From Cystobacter fuscus DSM 2262 (GTDB lineage: Bacteria; Myxococcota; Myxococcia; Myxococcales; Myxococcaceae): 44,317 bases of DNA. Positions within the stretch are counted from its first letter, which is position 1, and the number at the start of each line of letters is the position of its first letter. The stretch lies in assembly GCF_000335475.2 (NCBI RefSeq), contig NZ_ANAH02000030.1, positions 1 through 44,317 on the forward strand. Direction: 5' to 3'. The position numbers and the translations under genes are program-made. Of the stretch, positions 1 through 8,896 are shown one piece after another. The notes under the pieces are model-generated. The model saw only the letters and a list, made by a program, of their open reading frames with translations. It searched no databases and was not told the origin of the DNA.

Positions 1-705
1 CTTCCACCGCGCGGACAATTCGCTGTACCGCCCGCCGTCACTCATCTGGCTGGTGGCGAGCGCATCCCGGGCCGCTCGGCCCAGCCCCCGCAGCACGTCA
101 CCGGGCCGCTCGGCCCGCTCCGCATGGGCCGACAGCGGCAAGCCTCGCCGCTCCAACTCCTCGCGCACGGTGGGCATCAGCCCCAGCGTCTGTCCCAACT
201 GCTTGTCCCGGGCCAGCAGGCGCAGCAACGCGCCCACCTCGTCGTCATGGGCCGAGTGCAGCACGAAGAGGGCGAACACCTCCGCGTGGTAGTGCCCATA
301 GCGCTCGGTGGCCTCGAGCAGGAAGGCGGCGCGCTTGCGGGTGAGGAGGTCGGCGGCGTCCGCGCGTATGGGCCCCAGGGCCCCCAGCCGCACGGCGCTC
401 CAGCCGTCCAGCGCCTCCACCACCCGGGGCATGTCCACCCGCTCCTGCAACGCCACGTAGTCCCCGGGCGAGGCACATCGCAGGAAGGGGGCCAGCAACG
501 CCTCGGCATCCCCCGCGGACAGCTCGGGCCACCCCGGAGGCAGGGCCTGCTCTCCACACGCGACAACTTCTCCCGAGGCGGCGCCGGACCCGCCTGTCCC
601 CTCGGCCAGGACGAGCGCAGTGCTCGCGGCGCACCCCGCCAGCACGGCGACGGCCAGCAGCAACAACGCCACCCCGCCGCCCCACGTCGTGTCAGAAGTC
701 CTCAC
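1..705 (-). CDS. Putative lipoprotein, partial (runs off the left edge)
   Basis: An open minus-strand frame runs from a GTG at 705 to the first base with no stop, giving at least 235 residues; the C-terminus lies outside the window. The N-terminus has a hydrophobic stretch (residues 12-24) ending in the lipobox L-A-G-C with Cys25, so the protein is probably lipid-anchored in the envelope. The rest is rich in Ala, Leu, Glu and Arg and looks helical, with no motif I recognise. It starts 19 bases after the oxygenase-like gene ends and is probably the next gene of the che operon. The start is the only good candidate in front of the lipobox. Function unknown. Confidence 0.7.
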   Translation of the reverse strand, partial: MRTSDTTWGGGVALLLLAVAVLAGCAASTALVLAEGTGGSGAASGEVVACGEQALPPGWPELSAGDAEALLAPFLRCASPGDYVALQERVDMPRVVEALDGWSAVRLGALGPIRADAADLLTRKRAAFLLEATERYGHYHAEVFALFVLHSAHDDEVGALLRLLARDKQLGQTLGLMPTVREELERRGLPLSAHAERAERPGDVLRGLGRAARDALATSQMSDGGRYSELSARWK

Positions 706-724
706 GGGCACCCCCGAGGGCACT

Positions 725-1528
725 TCAGCGCCGCAGCAGCACGGAGGCGGCCGACACGGGGGGCGGCTCGACGGCGGTGCCCTTGCGGCGCTGCACGGGC
801 GCGTCCAGGAAGGTGCCGAGCAGCACCCAGCGCCGTGCGTCCTCGTCGCGACCCGGCCGGGCCATGAGCGGCGTGGTGTAGTGCCAGAAGGGCAGCCGGT
901 ACACGGTGATGCCGCCCAGCGTGTTCACGCTCTTCATCTCCGAGAAGTGTCCCTTCTTCGAGTAGATGAGCCACTGGTGCGCCACCGCGGGCGTGGCGAA
1001 CGTGAGGTGCATGTCCACGTAGCCGTCGCGTGCTTCCTCGTCCTCGGGGTGGTGATCGTTGTGCGGCCCCGCGTAGTCCCCCGGGCCGTAGCACAGCACC
1101 TGGATGCCCCACTTGCGCCGCAACGGCCGGCCACTCACCGCCGCCGCGAACGCCGCGAAGCTGTCCGAGCGCATCATCTCCACCAGCCCCACCCGCTCCG
1201 CGGCCGCATACGAGCGCGAGCGTCGGCTCTCCAGCATCGCCGTGCTCACCCGCACCGTCTTGGGCAGCAGCTCCTCGTAGTTCTCCGTCATCCCGAGGAT
1301 GCTCTCGGGGGGGATGGGGTCCTCCATGGGCGAGAGCGTGCCCGGCAGCGCCGCCTCCAGTGCGTCCCGGCAGGCCGCCGCCTTGCGCGCGTCGATCACC
1401 CCGCCGAGCGCCACGAAGCGCTGGCCCGGCTTGAGGAGCGCGCCGCACGCCTCGTCGTCCCGGCCCTCCAGGATGCGCCGCCCCCGGGGCGTGAGCAGAT
1501 CCGCGAACTGCGCGGGAAAGGTCTTCAT
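725..1528 (-). CDS. 2OG-Fe(II) oxygenase-like protein of the che operon
   Basis: A 267-residue protein whose ATG overlaps the cheB stop by four bases (ATGA), so it is probably translationally coupled to cheB. I do not recognise a named family. The C-terminal half has H156-x-D158, a second His at 216 and Arg residues at 232-233, in the order and spacing of the iron- and oxoglutarate-binding residues of the Fe(II)/2OG dioxygenase double-stranded beta-helix. The sequence around them (GPHNDHHPED, then DMHLTF) resembles enzymes that act on protein side chains or small molecules. The first 100 residues have no recognisable motif. The functional call is inference; the coding call is firm. Confidence 0.75.
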   Translation of the reverse strand: MKTFPAQFADLLTPRGRRILEGRDDEACGALLKPGQRFVALGGVIDARKAAACRDALEAALPGTLSPMEDPIPPESILGMTENYEELLPKTVRVSTAMLESRRSRSYAAAERVGLVEMMRSDSFAAFAAAVSGRPLRRKWGIQVLCYGPGDYAGPHNDHHPEDEEARDGYVDMHLTFATPAVAHQWLIYSKKGHFSEMKSVNTLGGITVYRLPFWHYTTPLMARPGRDEDARRWVLLGTFLDAPVQRRKGTAVEPPPVSAASVLLRR

Positions 1529-2562
1529 GTCACCCGTCTCTTCCGTGCCAGTTCCACCAGCGCCGGGCCAATCTCCCCCAGCGGCAGCACCCGGCTCACC
1601 GCTCCGGTGGCCACCGCCTCCTGGGGCATTCCGTAGATGACCGCCGTGCGCTCCGACTCCGCCCACACCTCGCCGCCCGCCTTGCGGATGCTCTTGGCGC
1701 CCAGGGCCCCATCCGAGCCCATGCCCGTCAGTACCACACCCACCGCCTTGGAACCGAACACCTCGGCCAGGCTCATGAAGAGCCGGTCCACCGAGGGCGC
1801 GTGCTTGTCCTGCATCGTCGGCGGCGGTGTCCCGAGCGTGTACTGCCCACCCTGCCGGTACACCACGAGCTGCCGTCCACCGGGGGCGATGAAGACATGG
1901 CCCGGCTGGAGCGTGTCGCCCTCCTGTGCCTCGCGCACCGTGAAGGGGCCGAGCCTGTCCAGGCGCTCGGCGAAGGCGCGGGTGAACTGCTTGGGCATGT
2001 GCTGGCACACCAGCAGGCTCATCGACGGCTCGGGCGAGAGCGACTCCAACAGCCGCTGCACCGCGGGCGGTCCACCCGTGGAGGCCCCCACGCCCACCAC
2101 GAACGAGGGCTCCAGGGGAATGACACGCGAGCGGCGCACCGCGGGCTGGAGCTCCGCGCGCACCCGCCGCGCGGCGTGGACCTTCTCATGCAGCTCCCGG
2201 CGCAGCCGCTCCAGCGCATCGGGCGTGGGCTTGGAGGGCTTGGCGATGAAGTCGAAGGCACCCAGCTCCAGCGCCTTGAACACGTCCGCCTTGTGCGCAT
2301 AGCTGGAGATGACGATGACGGGCGTGGGCGCGGCGCTCTTGAGCAGGCGCAGGAAGGAATAGCCGCCCAGCCGCGGCATCTCCAGGTCCAACGTCACCAC
2401 GTCCGGGTGCAGCGCCAGCACCTGACGCAGGCCCTCGTTGCCGTCGGCGGCGGTGCTCACCACGCGCACGTCCGGCGAGGACTCCAGCAGCTCCGTGAGC
2501 AGCCGGCGGTTGGGCGCCGAGTCGTCCACCACCAGGACCTTCAGGGGTTCCTCGGCGCTCAT
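1525..2562 (-). CDS. cheB: CheB: chemoreceptor glutamate methylesterase/deamidase with receiver domain
   Basis: A 345-residue CheB of full length. Residues 7-125 form a receiver domain with acidic residues D13/D14, phosphoacceptor D59 and Lys108. After a linker, the methylesterase domain (about 153-340) carries the catalytic triad: S161 in GASTGGP, H188 in CQHMP and D284 in GMGSDG. It removes methyl groups from glutamates of chemoreceptors, opposing CheR, and is switched on by CheA phosphorylation. The ATG overlaps the cheR stop (ATGA) and the stop overlaps the oxygenase-like gene. It acts in the cytoplasm at the receptor array. Confidence 0.96.
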   Translation of the reverse strand: MSAEEPLKVLVVDDSAPNRRLLTELLESSPDVRVVSTAADGNEGLRQVLALHPDVVTLDLEMPRLGGYSFLRLLKSAAPTPVIVISSYAHKADVFKALELGAFDFIAKPSKPTPDALERLRRELHEKVHAARRVRAELQPAVRRSRVIPLEPSFVVGVGASTGGPPAVQRLLESLSPEPSMSLLVCQHMPKQFTRAFAERLDRLGPFTVREAQEGDTLQPGHVFIAPGGRQLVVYRQGGQYTLGTPPPTMQDKHAPSVDRLFMSLAEVFGSKAVGVVLTGMGSDGALGAKSIRKAGGEVWAESERTAVIYGMPQEAVATGAVSRVLPLGEIGPALVELARKRRVT

Positions 2563-3428
2563 GTTCCCCCTCCCCCGCCCAGCTCGGGCCTGCGGTAGAC
2601 GAGATCCCCGCGCAGGTGCACCAGCTCGAAATCGGCGCTCAGGTTGATGAGGTTCTCCGAGTGGCCCAGCATGAGGTAGCCGCCGGGCACCAGCTTGTCG
2701 TAGAGCAGCCGCAGCACGCGCTGGCGCGCGGGCGCGTCGAAGTAGATGAGCACGTTGCGGCAGAAGACGGCGTCCACGCGCGAACTCAGGGGGACGGAGT
2801 CCACGTCGCGCAGGTTGTGGTGCCCGAAGGACACCATGGCGCGCACGTCGTCGCGCACGCGCACGCGGTTGGGACCCACGTGGACGAAGTAGCGCGCGAG
2901 CTTGTCCGGGGACGTGGAGCGCAGGGCACTCGGTCCGTACTCGCCCAGGCGCGCCGCGGAGAGCACCCGGCGGGAGATGTCCGTGCCGTGCACCTCGAGA
3001 TCCCACCCCTCGAAGCGCCCGCTCTCCAAGAGGAGCATGGCCACGGTGTAGGCCTCTTCCCCGGACGAGCAGCCCGCGGACCAGATGCGCAGGCGCCGCG
3101 AGCGCGCGTTGCGGCGCTCGAGCACCGGCAACACCTCCTCGGAGAAGGCCTTGAGCTGGCGCGGCTCGCGGAAGAAGTACGTCTCGTGGGTGGTGAGCGC
3201 CTCGACGGCCGTCTCCAGCTCCGAGCGGCGCTGGGCGTCGAAGCGCAGGTAGCGGTAGTAGGTGCTGAAATCCGTCAGGCCCAGGGCTTCCAGCCGGGGC
3301 CACAACCGGCGCTCCATGACGTACTTCATGTCGTCGCGGACCAGGATGCCGCAGTAGGCATACACGAAGTCCCGCAACAGGCGGAACTCCTCCGCGGTCA
3401 TCTCCGGTCTGCCTGTATCGAAAGGCAT
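2559..3428 (-). CDS. cheR: CheR: chemoreceptor glutamate methyltransferase
   Basis: A 289-residue SAM-dependent methyltransferase that methylates glutamates of chemoreceptors. The N-terminal helical domain (about 10-75) is followed by the CheR catalytic domain with THETYFFREP, the SAM-binding RIWSAGCSSGEEAYT and the FCRNVLIYFD motif. ATG at 3428 has a GGAGGG about 11 bases upstream. A TTG at 3458 would overlap the stop of the preceding HEAT gene by four bases and is the alternative start. There is no C-terminal TPR extension of the kind found in some myxobacterial CheR proteins. Confidence 0.94.
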   Translation of the reverse strand: MPFDTGRPEMTAEEFRLLRDFVYAYCGILVRDDMKYVMERRLWPRLEALGLTDFSTYYRYLRFDAQRRSELETAVEALTTHETYFFREPRQLKAFSEEVLPVLERRNARSRRLRIWSAGCSSGEEAYTVAMLLLESGRFEGWDLEVHGTDISRRVLSAARLGEYGPSALRSTSPDKLARYFVHVGPNRVRVRDDVRAMVSFGHHNLRDVDSVPLSSRVDAVFCRNVLIYFDAPARQRVLRLLYDKLVPGGYLMLGHSENLINLSADFELVHLRGDLVYRRPELGGGGGT

Positions 3429-3454
3429 CACCCGCGCGGCCCTCCCCCTTCCAC

Positions 3455-5434
3455 TCAACGTCCCGACAAGCGTTCCACCGCGTCCACCAGCGCCCGGCGA
3501 GCCAGCGCATCCGTCTCGGATACCAGCGCGTTCATCAGCGGCGGCAGCAACCGCTCCTCGCGGGAGTCCGCCAGCACCCGGGCCGCCGCGGCACGCACGT
3601 CCCAGTGGGCATGGCCGAGCAGGCCCAGGGCCAGGGCTCCGCCGACCCCGGAGGCCGCGCCCGCCAGCAGCGCCGCCTTCACCACCTCGTGGTCCTCATG
3701 CGCCACCGCGTGTTGGATGACCTCGTCGCGCAGCACGCCCAGGCGAGCCAGCGAACGCACCGCCCGGAAGGCAATGGCTCCGTCCGGATGTCGCACCAAT
3801 GCCTCCAGGTCCTCCGCGAGCGCCACCGCTCCGCACTCACCCACGGCCTCCAGGGCGGCGAGCCGCACCTCCAACGCGTCATCGGCCAGGGCCCGTTGCA
3901 GCAGCGGCGCCAGGGAGACGTCCCCCACCTGGCCGAGCACCCGCACCGCGGCGGCACGCACCCGGGGGGCCTCGTCCACCAGCGCCACGCGCGTCAGTTC
4001 CAGGCCCCCGGCGGGATCCACCGCGGCGAGCACCTCCACGGCGGTGGCACGCAGGGGCTCGGACCCCTCCCGGGCGATGCGCCGCACCAGGGGGAGCTGG
4101 GCCGTGCCGCCCACGCGCACCAGGGCGTTGAGCACCACGGGCTGAGCCCCCTGCTCCAGGGACGTCTGCAGCGCCTGGAGCACCCGCGCGCGAAAGCCCG
4201 CCGACAGCGCCACCAACGCGCGAGCGGCCACCCCGGCGAGCTCCGGGTTGGACAGGAAGCCCGCCAGCGGCTCCACGGCTTCCAGTGCCCCCGTGCGTCC
4301 GAGCGCCCGCGCCGCCACGCCCTTCAAATCCACCTCGCCCCAATCGAGCATCTGGACGAGCTCGGGCACGAAGGACTCGTCCACCATTTCCACCAGGACC
4401 TGTCCGGCCGCCTCGCGCGCCGGGAAGGACAGCCGGTCCATGCTCGCGAGCAGCTCGCGTCCCGTCTCCGGGCCGAAGCAGGCGAGCGTGCGCATGACCT
4501 CGGGCACCAGCCGCTCCTCCTGGGCCACCTCGGCCACCAGGGGCGCCAGCCGGGGCTCGCGCAAGGCCGCCGCGGCCACGAGCGCGCCGGTCTTCACCTC
4601 GATGTCTCCGGACTCCAGCGCGCTGGTCACCCAGCTCACCGCCCCGAGCAGCCGCCGGAGCGCCTCGCCCACGGCCGCGTACATGGCGGGACGCGAGCCA
4701 TCCGCCATCCGCGCGGAGTGCTGGCCGAGCGCCACGAGCGCCGACTCCCGGGTGGAGCGCGACTCGGACGCCGCCAGGCCCCGGCACACCAGCGCCACGA
4801 CCTCGGTGCGCTCGATGAGGCCCAGGACCCGGTAGGCGCTGCGCTTGAGCAGGGGGTTGTTGAGCAGGGGCACCACGTCGGCGAGCGGGGGCGGATGGCG
4901 CAGCGCCGCGAGCGACTCCAGGGCGCTCAGGCGCAGCAGGGGCTCGGGATTGGACAGCACGCGCTCGAGCGCGAACGCCGCGCCACGTCCCCCCACCCGG
5001 CCCAGGGCCTCCGCCGCCGCCACCCGGACGTTGAGATCCCCGTCCTCCAGCAGCACGGCCACCAGCGCGCCCTCCGCTTCGGGCAGCGCGAGCTGGCCGA
5101 GGATGTCCGCGGCGAACTTGCGCAGGTCCGGATCCGCGTGCCCGAGCAGGTGCACCAGGGGCTGCACCGCCGAGGCCCCCATGCCCGAGAGGGCCTCCGC
5201 CGCGGCGTTGCGCGCGCCCGTCTCGTCGCGCTCGCCCAGCACGGCGATGAGCCGCTCCACCACGGCCCCGCGTTCCGGCAGCCGCACGAGCCCCTCGGCC
5301 GCCGCGCGGCGCACCCGCCAGCTCTCGTCGTGCAGGCCGGTCACGAGCTCCTCTCGGGCCTCCAGGCGCGACACGTCGAGTTCCAGCAGGGCCCGGTAAC
5401 GCACCTCCTCGGCGTTCCGTCCCTCCTCGCTCAT
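3455..5434 (-). CDS. HEAT/PBS-type repeat protein of the che operon
   Basis: A 659-residue protein made almost wholly of tandem HEAT-like repeats of about 30 residues (A-A-x-A-L-G-x-x-G pattern; for example VRVAAAEALGRVG and LKGVAARALGRTG), with no signal peptide or transmembrane segment. Such an alpha-solenoid is expected to be a cytoplasmic protein-protein scaffold. Its ATG overlaps the upstream cheW stop by four bases (ATGA) and it lies between cheW and cheR, so it is probably made with the signalling complex and may bind one of its parts. HEAT-repeat proteins occur in some myxobacterial chemosensory operons; the partner here cannot be read from the sequence. Confidence 0.9.
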   Translation of the reverse strand: MSEEGRNAEEVRYRALLELDVSRLEAREELVTGLHDESWRVRRAAAEGLVRLPERGAVVERLIAVLGERDETGARNAAAEALSGMGASAVQPLVHLLGHADPDLRKFAADILGQLALPEAEGALVAVLLEDGDLNVRVAAAEALGRVGGRGAAFALERVLSNPEPLLRLSALESLAALRHPPPLADVVPLLNNPLLKRSAYRVLGLIERTEVVALVCRGLAASESRSTRESALVALGQHSARMADGSRPAMYAAVGEALRRLLGAVSWVTSALESGDIEVKTGALVAAAALREPRLAPLVAEVAQEERLVPEVMRTLACFGPETGRELLASMDRLSFPAREAAGQVLVEMVDESFVPELVQMLDWGEVDLKGVAARALGRTGALEAVEPLAGFLSNPELAGVAARALVALSAGFRARVLQALQTSLEQGAQPVVLNALVRVGGTAQLPLVRRIAREGSEPLRATAVEVLAAVDPAGGLELTRVALVDEAPRVRAAAVRVLGQVGDVSLAPLLQRALADDALEVRLAALEAVGECGAVALAEDLEALVRHPDGAIAFRAVRSLARLGVLRDEVIQHAVAHEDHEVVKAALLAGAASGVGGALALGLLGHAHWDVRAAAARVLADSREERLLPPLMNALVSETDALARRALVDAVERLSGR

Positions 5435-6006
5435 CCGTTCACCCTTCGGTTGGAGTTGGAGTTGGAGTTGGATTCGGCCAGCAGCTCCGCCAGCAGCAGG
5501 GCCTTCACGTCCAGCAGCAGCTTGAGGCGCTCGCCGCCGGGCGCCGAGGCGTCGCGGCCCTCGGGCTCGCCATAGACGCCCACCACGAAGGGCGCCGGGC
5601 CCACCGCTCCGAGCGCGGGTTTGATGTCACTTCTGCGCAGCCGCACCACCTCGGACACCCGGTCCACGGTGAAGGCCACGCGCCGGCGGCCCAACCAGCA
5701 CACCAACAGCCGTGTCTTGGGGGTGTCCACGGGGGAGGGCTGGCCGAGCAGCCGCTTGCGCAGGTCCACCACCGGGAGGATGGCGCCGCGCAGCCGGATG
5801 ACGCCCTCGATGAAGGGAGGCGCGCCGCGCAGGGGCGTGAGGCGCTGGGGCTGGAGGATCTCCTCCACCCGCATGATGTCCACGGCGTATTCCTCGGTGC
5901 CCACGAAGAAGGCGCACAGTTGCACGAGCGGATCCCGCTCCGCCGCGGCCTCTTCCTCGGCGCGCGACTGCGTCACGCGGGTGAGGACGTTGATTCGCTG
6001 TCTCAT
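5431..6006 (-). CDS. cheW: CheW-type coupling protein 1, with Asn-Ser repeat tail
   Basis: A 191-residue single-domain CheW (about residues 27-175), linking receptors to CheA. Conserved CheW segments are visible: FFVGTEEYAVDIMRVEEIL, then GVIRLRGAILPVVDLRKRL, then the RVSEVVRL stretch. The C-terminal tail is SNSNSNSN, encoded by a TTGGAG hexamer (plus-strand reading) at 5450-5473 just before the HEAT gene start. The ATG overlaps the stop of the second cheW (ATGA). Two adjacent cheW genes suggest either different receptor classes or different positions in the array. Confidence 0.93.
   Translation of the reverse strand: MRQRINVLTRVTQSRAEEEAAAERDPLVQLCAFFVGTEEYAVDIMRVEEILQPQRLTPLRGAPPFIEGVIRLRGAILPVVDLRKRLLGQPSPVDTPKTRLLVCWLGRRRVAFTVDRVSEVVRLRRSDIKPALGAVGPAPFVVGVYGEPEGRDASAPGGERLKLLLDVKALLLAELLAESNSNSNSNRRVNG
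5450..5473. repeat. Hexamer microrepeat (TTGGAG, nearly 4 copies) in the cheW tail
   Basis: The plus strand reads TTGGAG three times followed by TTGGAT, a period of six bases. On the coding strand it gives alternating Asn and Ser codons. Because the unit is six bases, copy changes would alter the tail by two residues without shifting frame. It ends 16 bases before the ATG of the HEAT gene (5434), so copy number could also affect that gene's ribosome-binding region. Confidence 0.85.
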
Positions 6007-6569
6007 GAAAGGGCCTGCCAGAGATCGAGCAGAATGAAGAGTTCCTGTTTGCGCCGCCCGAGCCCCACCACGCAGTCGCGCTCTCCGCCGCCCACGCCGG
6101 GCGGGGCCAGCTCCAGCATCGAGGGGCGCAGCCGCACCACCTCGTTGACGGCGTCCACCCAGATGCCGGCGAGCCCATCGGAGGCCTGCACGACGATGAT
6201 GCGCGTGCCGCGCGGAGGCGTCACGGTGGCGTCCGGACCCGCCACCAGGGGTGCCTTGTCGGCCAGGCGCAGCCTCACCTTGATGTCGTAGACGGGCAGC
6301 ACCTCGCCGCGCAGATACATGACGCCCAGCAGGTTGGGCGCGGCGCGAGGCACCTCGGTCAGGGGCGGCACCTTGACGATCTCCCGCACGCCATGGATGG
6401 GGACCGCGTAGAGCTCGCCCTCCAGTTGGCAGGCCAGATACTCCTCGGGCACCTCTTCGGCGACGGGCTCGAGCGACTCATCGGTCCCGGCCACCACTTC
6501 CTGGATGAGGCCCACGTCCTCATCGGGGCGGTAGAAGAAGCTGTCGAGCAGGACGGACAAGGAAGGCAC
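6003..6569 (-). CDS. cheW: CheW-type coupling protein 2
   Basis: A 188-residue CheW-like protein starting at a GTG (6569). The first 40 residues (FFYRPDEDVG and an acidic stretch) form an N-terminal extension. The CheW fold follows from about residue 42 (YLACQLEGELYAVPIHGVREIV, then GVMYLRGEVLPVYDIKVRL, then WVDAVNEVVRL). The stop overlaps the next cheW (ATGA). cheA ends 38 bases upstream. No clear Shine-Dalgarno precedes the GTG, so the exact start is less certain than the gene itself. Confidence 0.9.
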   Translation of the reverse strand: MPSLSVLLDSFFYRPDEDVGLIQEVVAGTDESLEPVAEEVPEEYLACQLEGELYAVPIHGVREIVKVPPLTEVPRAAPNLLGVMYLRGEVLPVYDIKVRLRLADKAPLVAGPDATVTPPRGTRIIVVQASDGLAGIWVDAVNEVVRLRPSMLELAPPGVGGGERDCVVGLGRRKQELFILLDLWQALS

Positions 6570-6607
6570 GGCGCCAAGGATAGCAGGCCCACGGCCCCGG
6601 GAGCGAT

Positions 6608-8896
6608 TCAGGCCCGACGGCGCTCGGAGCTCATCCCCTCTTCGAGCAGGGCACCCACATCCAGCACCAGCACGGTGCGCCGGTTGGCGAGGTCGGCGGC
6701 CCCCGAGATCCCCCGCACGCCCTGCAGGCGTCCACCCAGCGACTTGACGACGATGTCCTGCTGGCCCTGGAGCTCGTCCACGGCGATGCCCAGGCGCTCC
6801 TGGGCCAGCCCCGCCACCACCACGAAGTAGCGGTCCGCGGGACGCTCGGGGTGGTTGAACACCCGGGCCAGGCGCATGAGCGGCAGCGTGGTGCCTCGCA
6901 GGTCCAACACCTCGCGCCGCTCCACGGTGCGGATCTCCGCCGGCTTGACGGAGAGGATCTCCAGCACGCTGTTGAGGGGCACGGCGTAGGTGCGCCCGCT
7001 CACTCCCACGACGAGCGCGCGGATGATGGCGAGCGTGACGGGCAGCGTGATGTGGAAGGCGGTGCCCTTGCCGCGCTCGCTCCACACGTCGATGATGCCG
7101 GACAGGTTGCCGATGTTGTTCTTCACCACGTCCAGGCCCACGCCCCGGCCCGACAGCTCGGACACGCTGCGCGCCGTGGAGAAGCCCGGCAGGAAGATGA
7201 GGTTGAGCAGCTCGCGCCGGCTCATCTCGCGCGCCTGCGCCTCGGTGATGAGGCCCTTGCGCAGCGCGAGCTCACGCACCCCCAGCTCGTCGATGCCCGC
7301 CCCGTCGTCGCTCACCTTGATGAGGACGTGGTTGCCCTTCTGCTCGGCCTGCAGGGCCACCCGGGCCCGCCGTGACTTGCCCGCCGCCAGCCGGGCCTCG
7401 GGCGACTCGGCGCCGTGGTCGATGGCGTTGCGGATGATGTGCATGAGCGGATCGCTCAGCTCCTCGACGATGAGCTTGTCCAGCTCCACGTCGCCGCCGC
7501 CGATGACGAAGTCGATCTCCTTGCCCACCTCGCGCGCGATGCGGCGCACCAGCCGGGCCAGCCGGTCGAACACCTGACCCACCGGCACCATGCGCGCCTC
7601 GAGCAGGCCCTCCTGGAGCGCGTCCAGCTTGCGCTCGAGCTGCCGCGTCTCGCGCGACAGATCCTGGCCCCACATCTTGGAGAGCGTCACCCCGGCGTCC
7701 ACCCGGGCGCTCTCCGCCATGCGCTGCAGGTTCGCCTTGATGAGCAGCAGCTCGCCCACGGTGTTCATCAGCGCGTCCAGGCGGCTGATGTCCACGCGCA
7801 CCGTCTGCGTCAGGCTGCGCGCCGACTCGCTCTCCGCCTTGGGGCCGCGCGGCGCCGTTGGCTCCTCGGTCAGCGTGCGCACCGCGGGCAGGGAGGAGGT
7901 TTCGGGCGCGGGGAGCGCCGGAGCGACCGGCTCGACGGCGCGCAGGGGGGAGGCCTTCACCAGCGGCGCGTCCGCGGGCACCACGTCCTCCGCCGACGTG
8001 GACGTCCCCGCGCCCGTCTTGGGAGCCCGGGGCTTGCGCCGGGTTGTCTTCTTCGCCGCGGGCGCCTCGGCGGCTGGGAGCGCGAGGGGGAGCGGCGCGG
8101 CCGGCGTCTTCGGGGCGAGCCCGGAGGGGACCAGGGCCGTGGCGCTCGGACGGACGGTGAGCGCGAAGAGCTGCGCGGGCGTGCCTTGCAGCTTCGCCGC
8201 CAGCTCCGCTTCGGACACCCGGGAGCCGAAGATGAGATCGAACGCGATGCCCGACAGCCCTCCGGGCTCCGACGAGGGCAGCGTGCTGACGACCTCGCCC
8301 AGGGGCTTGAGGCGCACGTTGAGTTCGGTGAGCCCGGTGTCGAAGTCGGACAAGTCGAACGCGGCCCGGATGCGGTAGAGCGCCACGCCCCGGCGCACGT
8401 TCTCGCGCAGGCGGTGCTCCTCGTACTCGGTGAAGACGGAGCGCACCTGCGCATCCAACTCCAGCCTGTCGAGCGGATCCTCGTCGGCCGTCGCCGAGGC
8501 GGTGCCCAGGTTGGACAGCCGATCTCCCAGCACCTTCACTCGCTCGTTCAAGGCGTCCGAGGACTCCTCGCGCGCGGCCTCCGCCAGCAGGGCCTGGAGC
8601 ACGTCCAGCGACTCGATGAGCAGGTCGAGCACCTGATCATCCAGCGACAGCCGGCCCAGCCGCAGCCGATCCAGCAGATCCTCGGACTGGTGGGCGAGCC
8701 GGGCGATGCGCTCCTGGCCGAAGAGCGCCGCCAGTCCCTTGAGCGAGTGCGCCGCCCGGAAGATGCCGTTGATGATGTCCGGCTCGGGTTCCACCCCGCG
8801 CTGTTGATCCAGCACGAGCAGTTCCTTGCCCAGCGACTCGAGGATTTCCGTTCCCTCGGCGACGAACTCCGCCAGGGCCTTGCCCGCGGAGTTCAC
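6608..8896 (-). CDS. cheA: CheA: chemotaxis-type histidine kinase
   Basis: A 762-residue CheA. The P1 phosphotransfer domain (1-110) has the phosphoacceptor H50 in FRAAHSLKG. A P2-like region (about 150-250) is followed by a long Ala/Pro/Lys-rich linker (255-375), then the dimerisation domain (375-440), the HATPase with the N box (HIIRNAIDHG), G1 (DDGAGID) and G2 (GRGVGLDVV), and a C-terminal CheW-like domain (about 625-755). It should phosphorylate the adjacent CheY and CheB. The GTG start overlaps the cheY stop by four bases (GTGA). There is no receiver domain at the C-terminus, unlike FrzE-type kinases. Confidence 0.96.
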   Translation of the reverse strand: MNSAGKALAEFVAEGTEILESLGKELLVLDQQRGVEPEPDIINGIFRAAHSLKGLAALFGQERIARLAHQSEDLLDRLRLGRLSLDDQVLDLLIESLDVLQALLAEAAREESSDALNERVKVLGDRLSNLGTASATADEDPLDRLELDAQVRSVFTEYEEHRLRENVRRGVALYRIRAAFDLSDFDTGLTELNVRLKPLGEVVSTLPSSEPGGLSGIAFDLIFGSRVSEAELAAKLQGTPAQLFALTVRPSATALVPSGLAPKTPAAPLPLALPAAEAPAAKKTTRRKPRAPKTGAGTSTSAEDVVPADAPLVKASPLRAVEPVAPALPAPETSSLPAVRTLTEEPTAPRGPKAESESARSLTQTVRVDISRLDALMNTVGELLLIKANLQRMAESARVDAGVTLSKMWGQDLSRETRQLERKLDALQEGLLEARMVPVGQVFDRLARLVRRIAREVGKEIDFVIGGGDVELDKLIVEELSDPLMHIIRNAIDHGAESPEARLAAGKSRRARVALQAEQKGNHVLIKVSDDGAGIDELGVRELALRKGLITEAQAREMSRRELLNLIFLPGFSTARSVSELSGRGVGLDVVKNNIGNLSGIIDVWSERGKGTAFHITLPVTLAIIRALVVGVSGRTYAVPLNSVLEILSVKPAEIRTVERREVLDLRGTTLPLMRLARVFNHPERPADRYFVVVAGLAQERLGIAVDELQGQQDIVVKSLGGRLQGVRGISGAADLANRRTVLVLDVGALLEEGMSSERRRA

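Noticed and set aside
3429-3458. TTG start for cheR with four-base overlap to the HEAT gene
   Set aside because: ATG 3428 has a GGAGGG upstream and gives the usual CheR length; the TTG remains an alternative.
5450-5473. CRISPR-like or minisatellite array
   Set aside because: The unit is only six bases with no spacers; it is a coding microrepeat.
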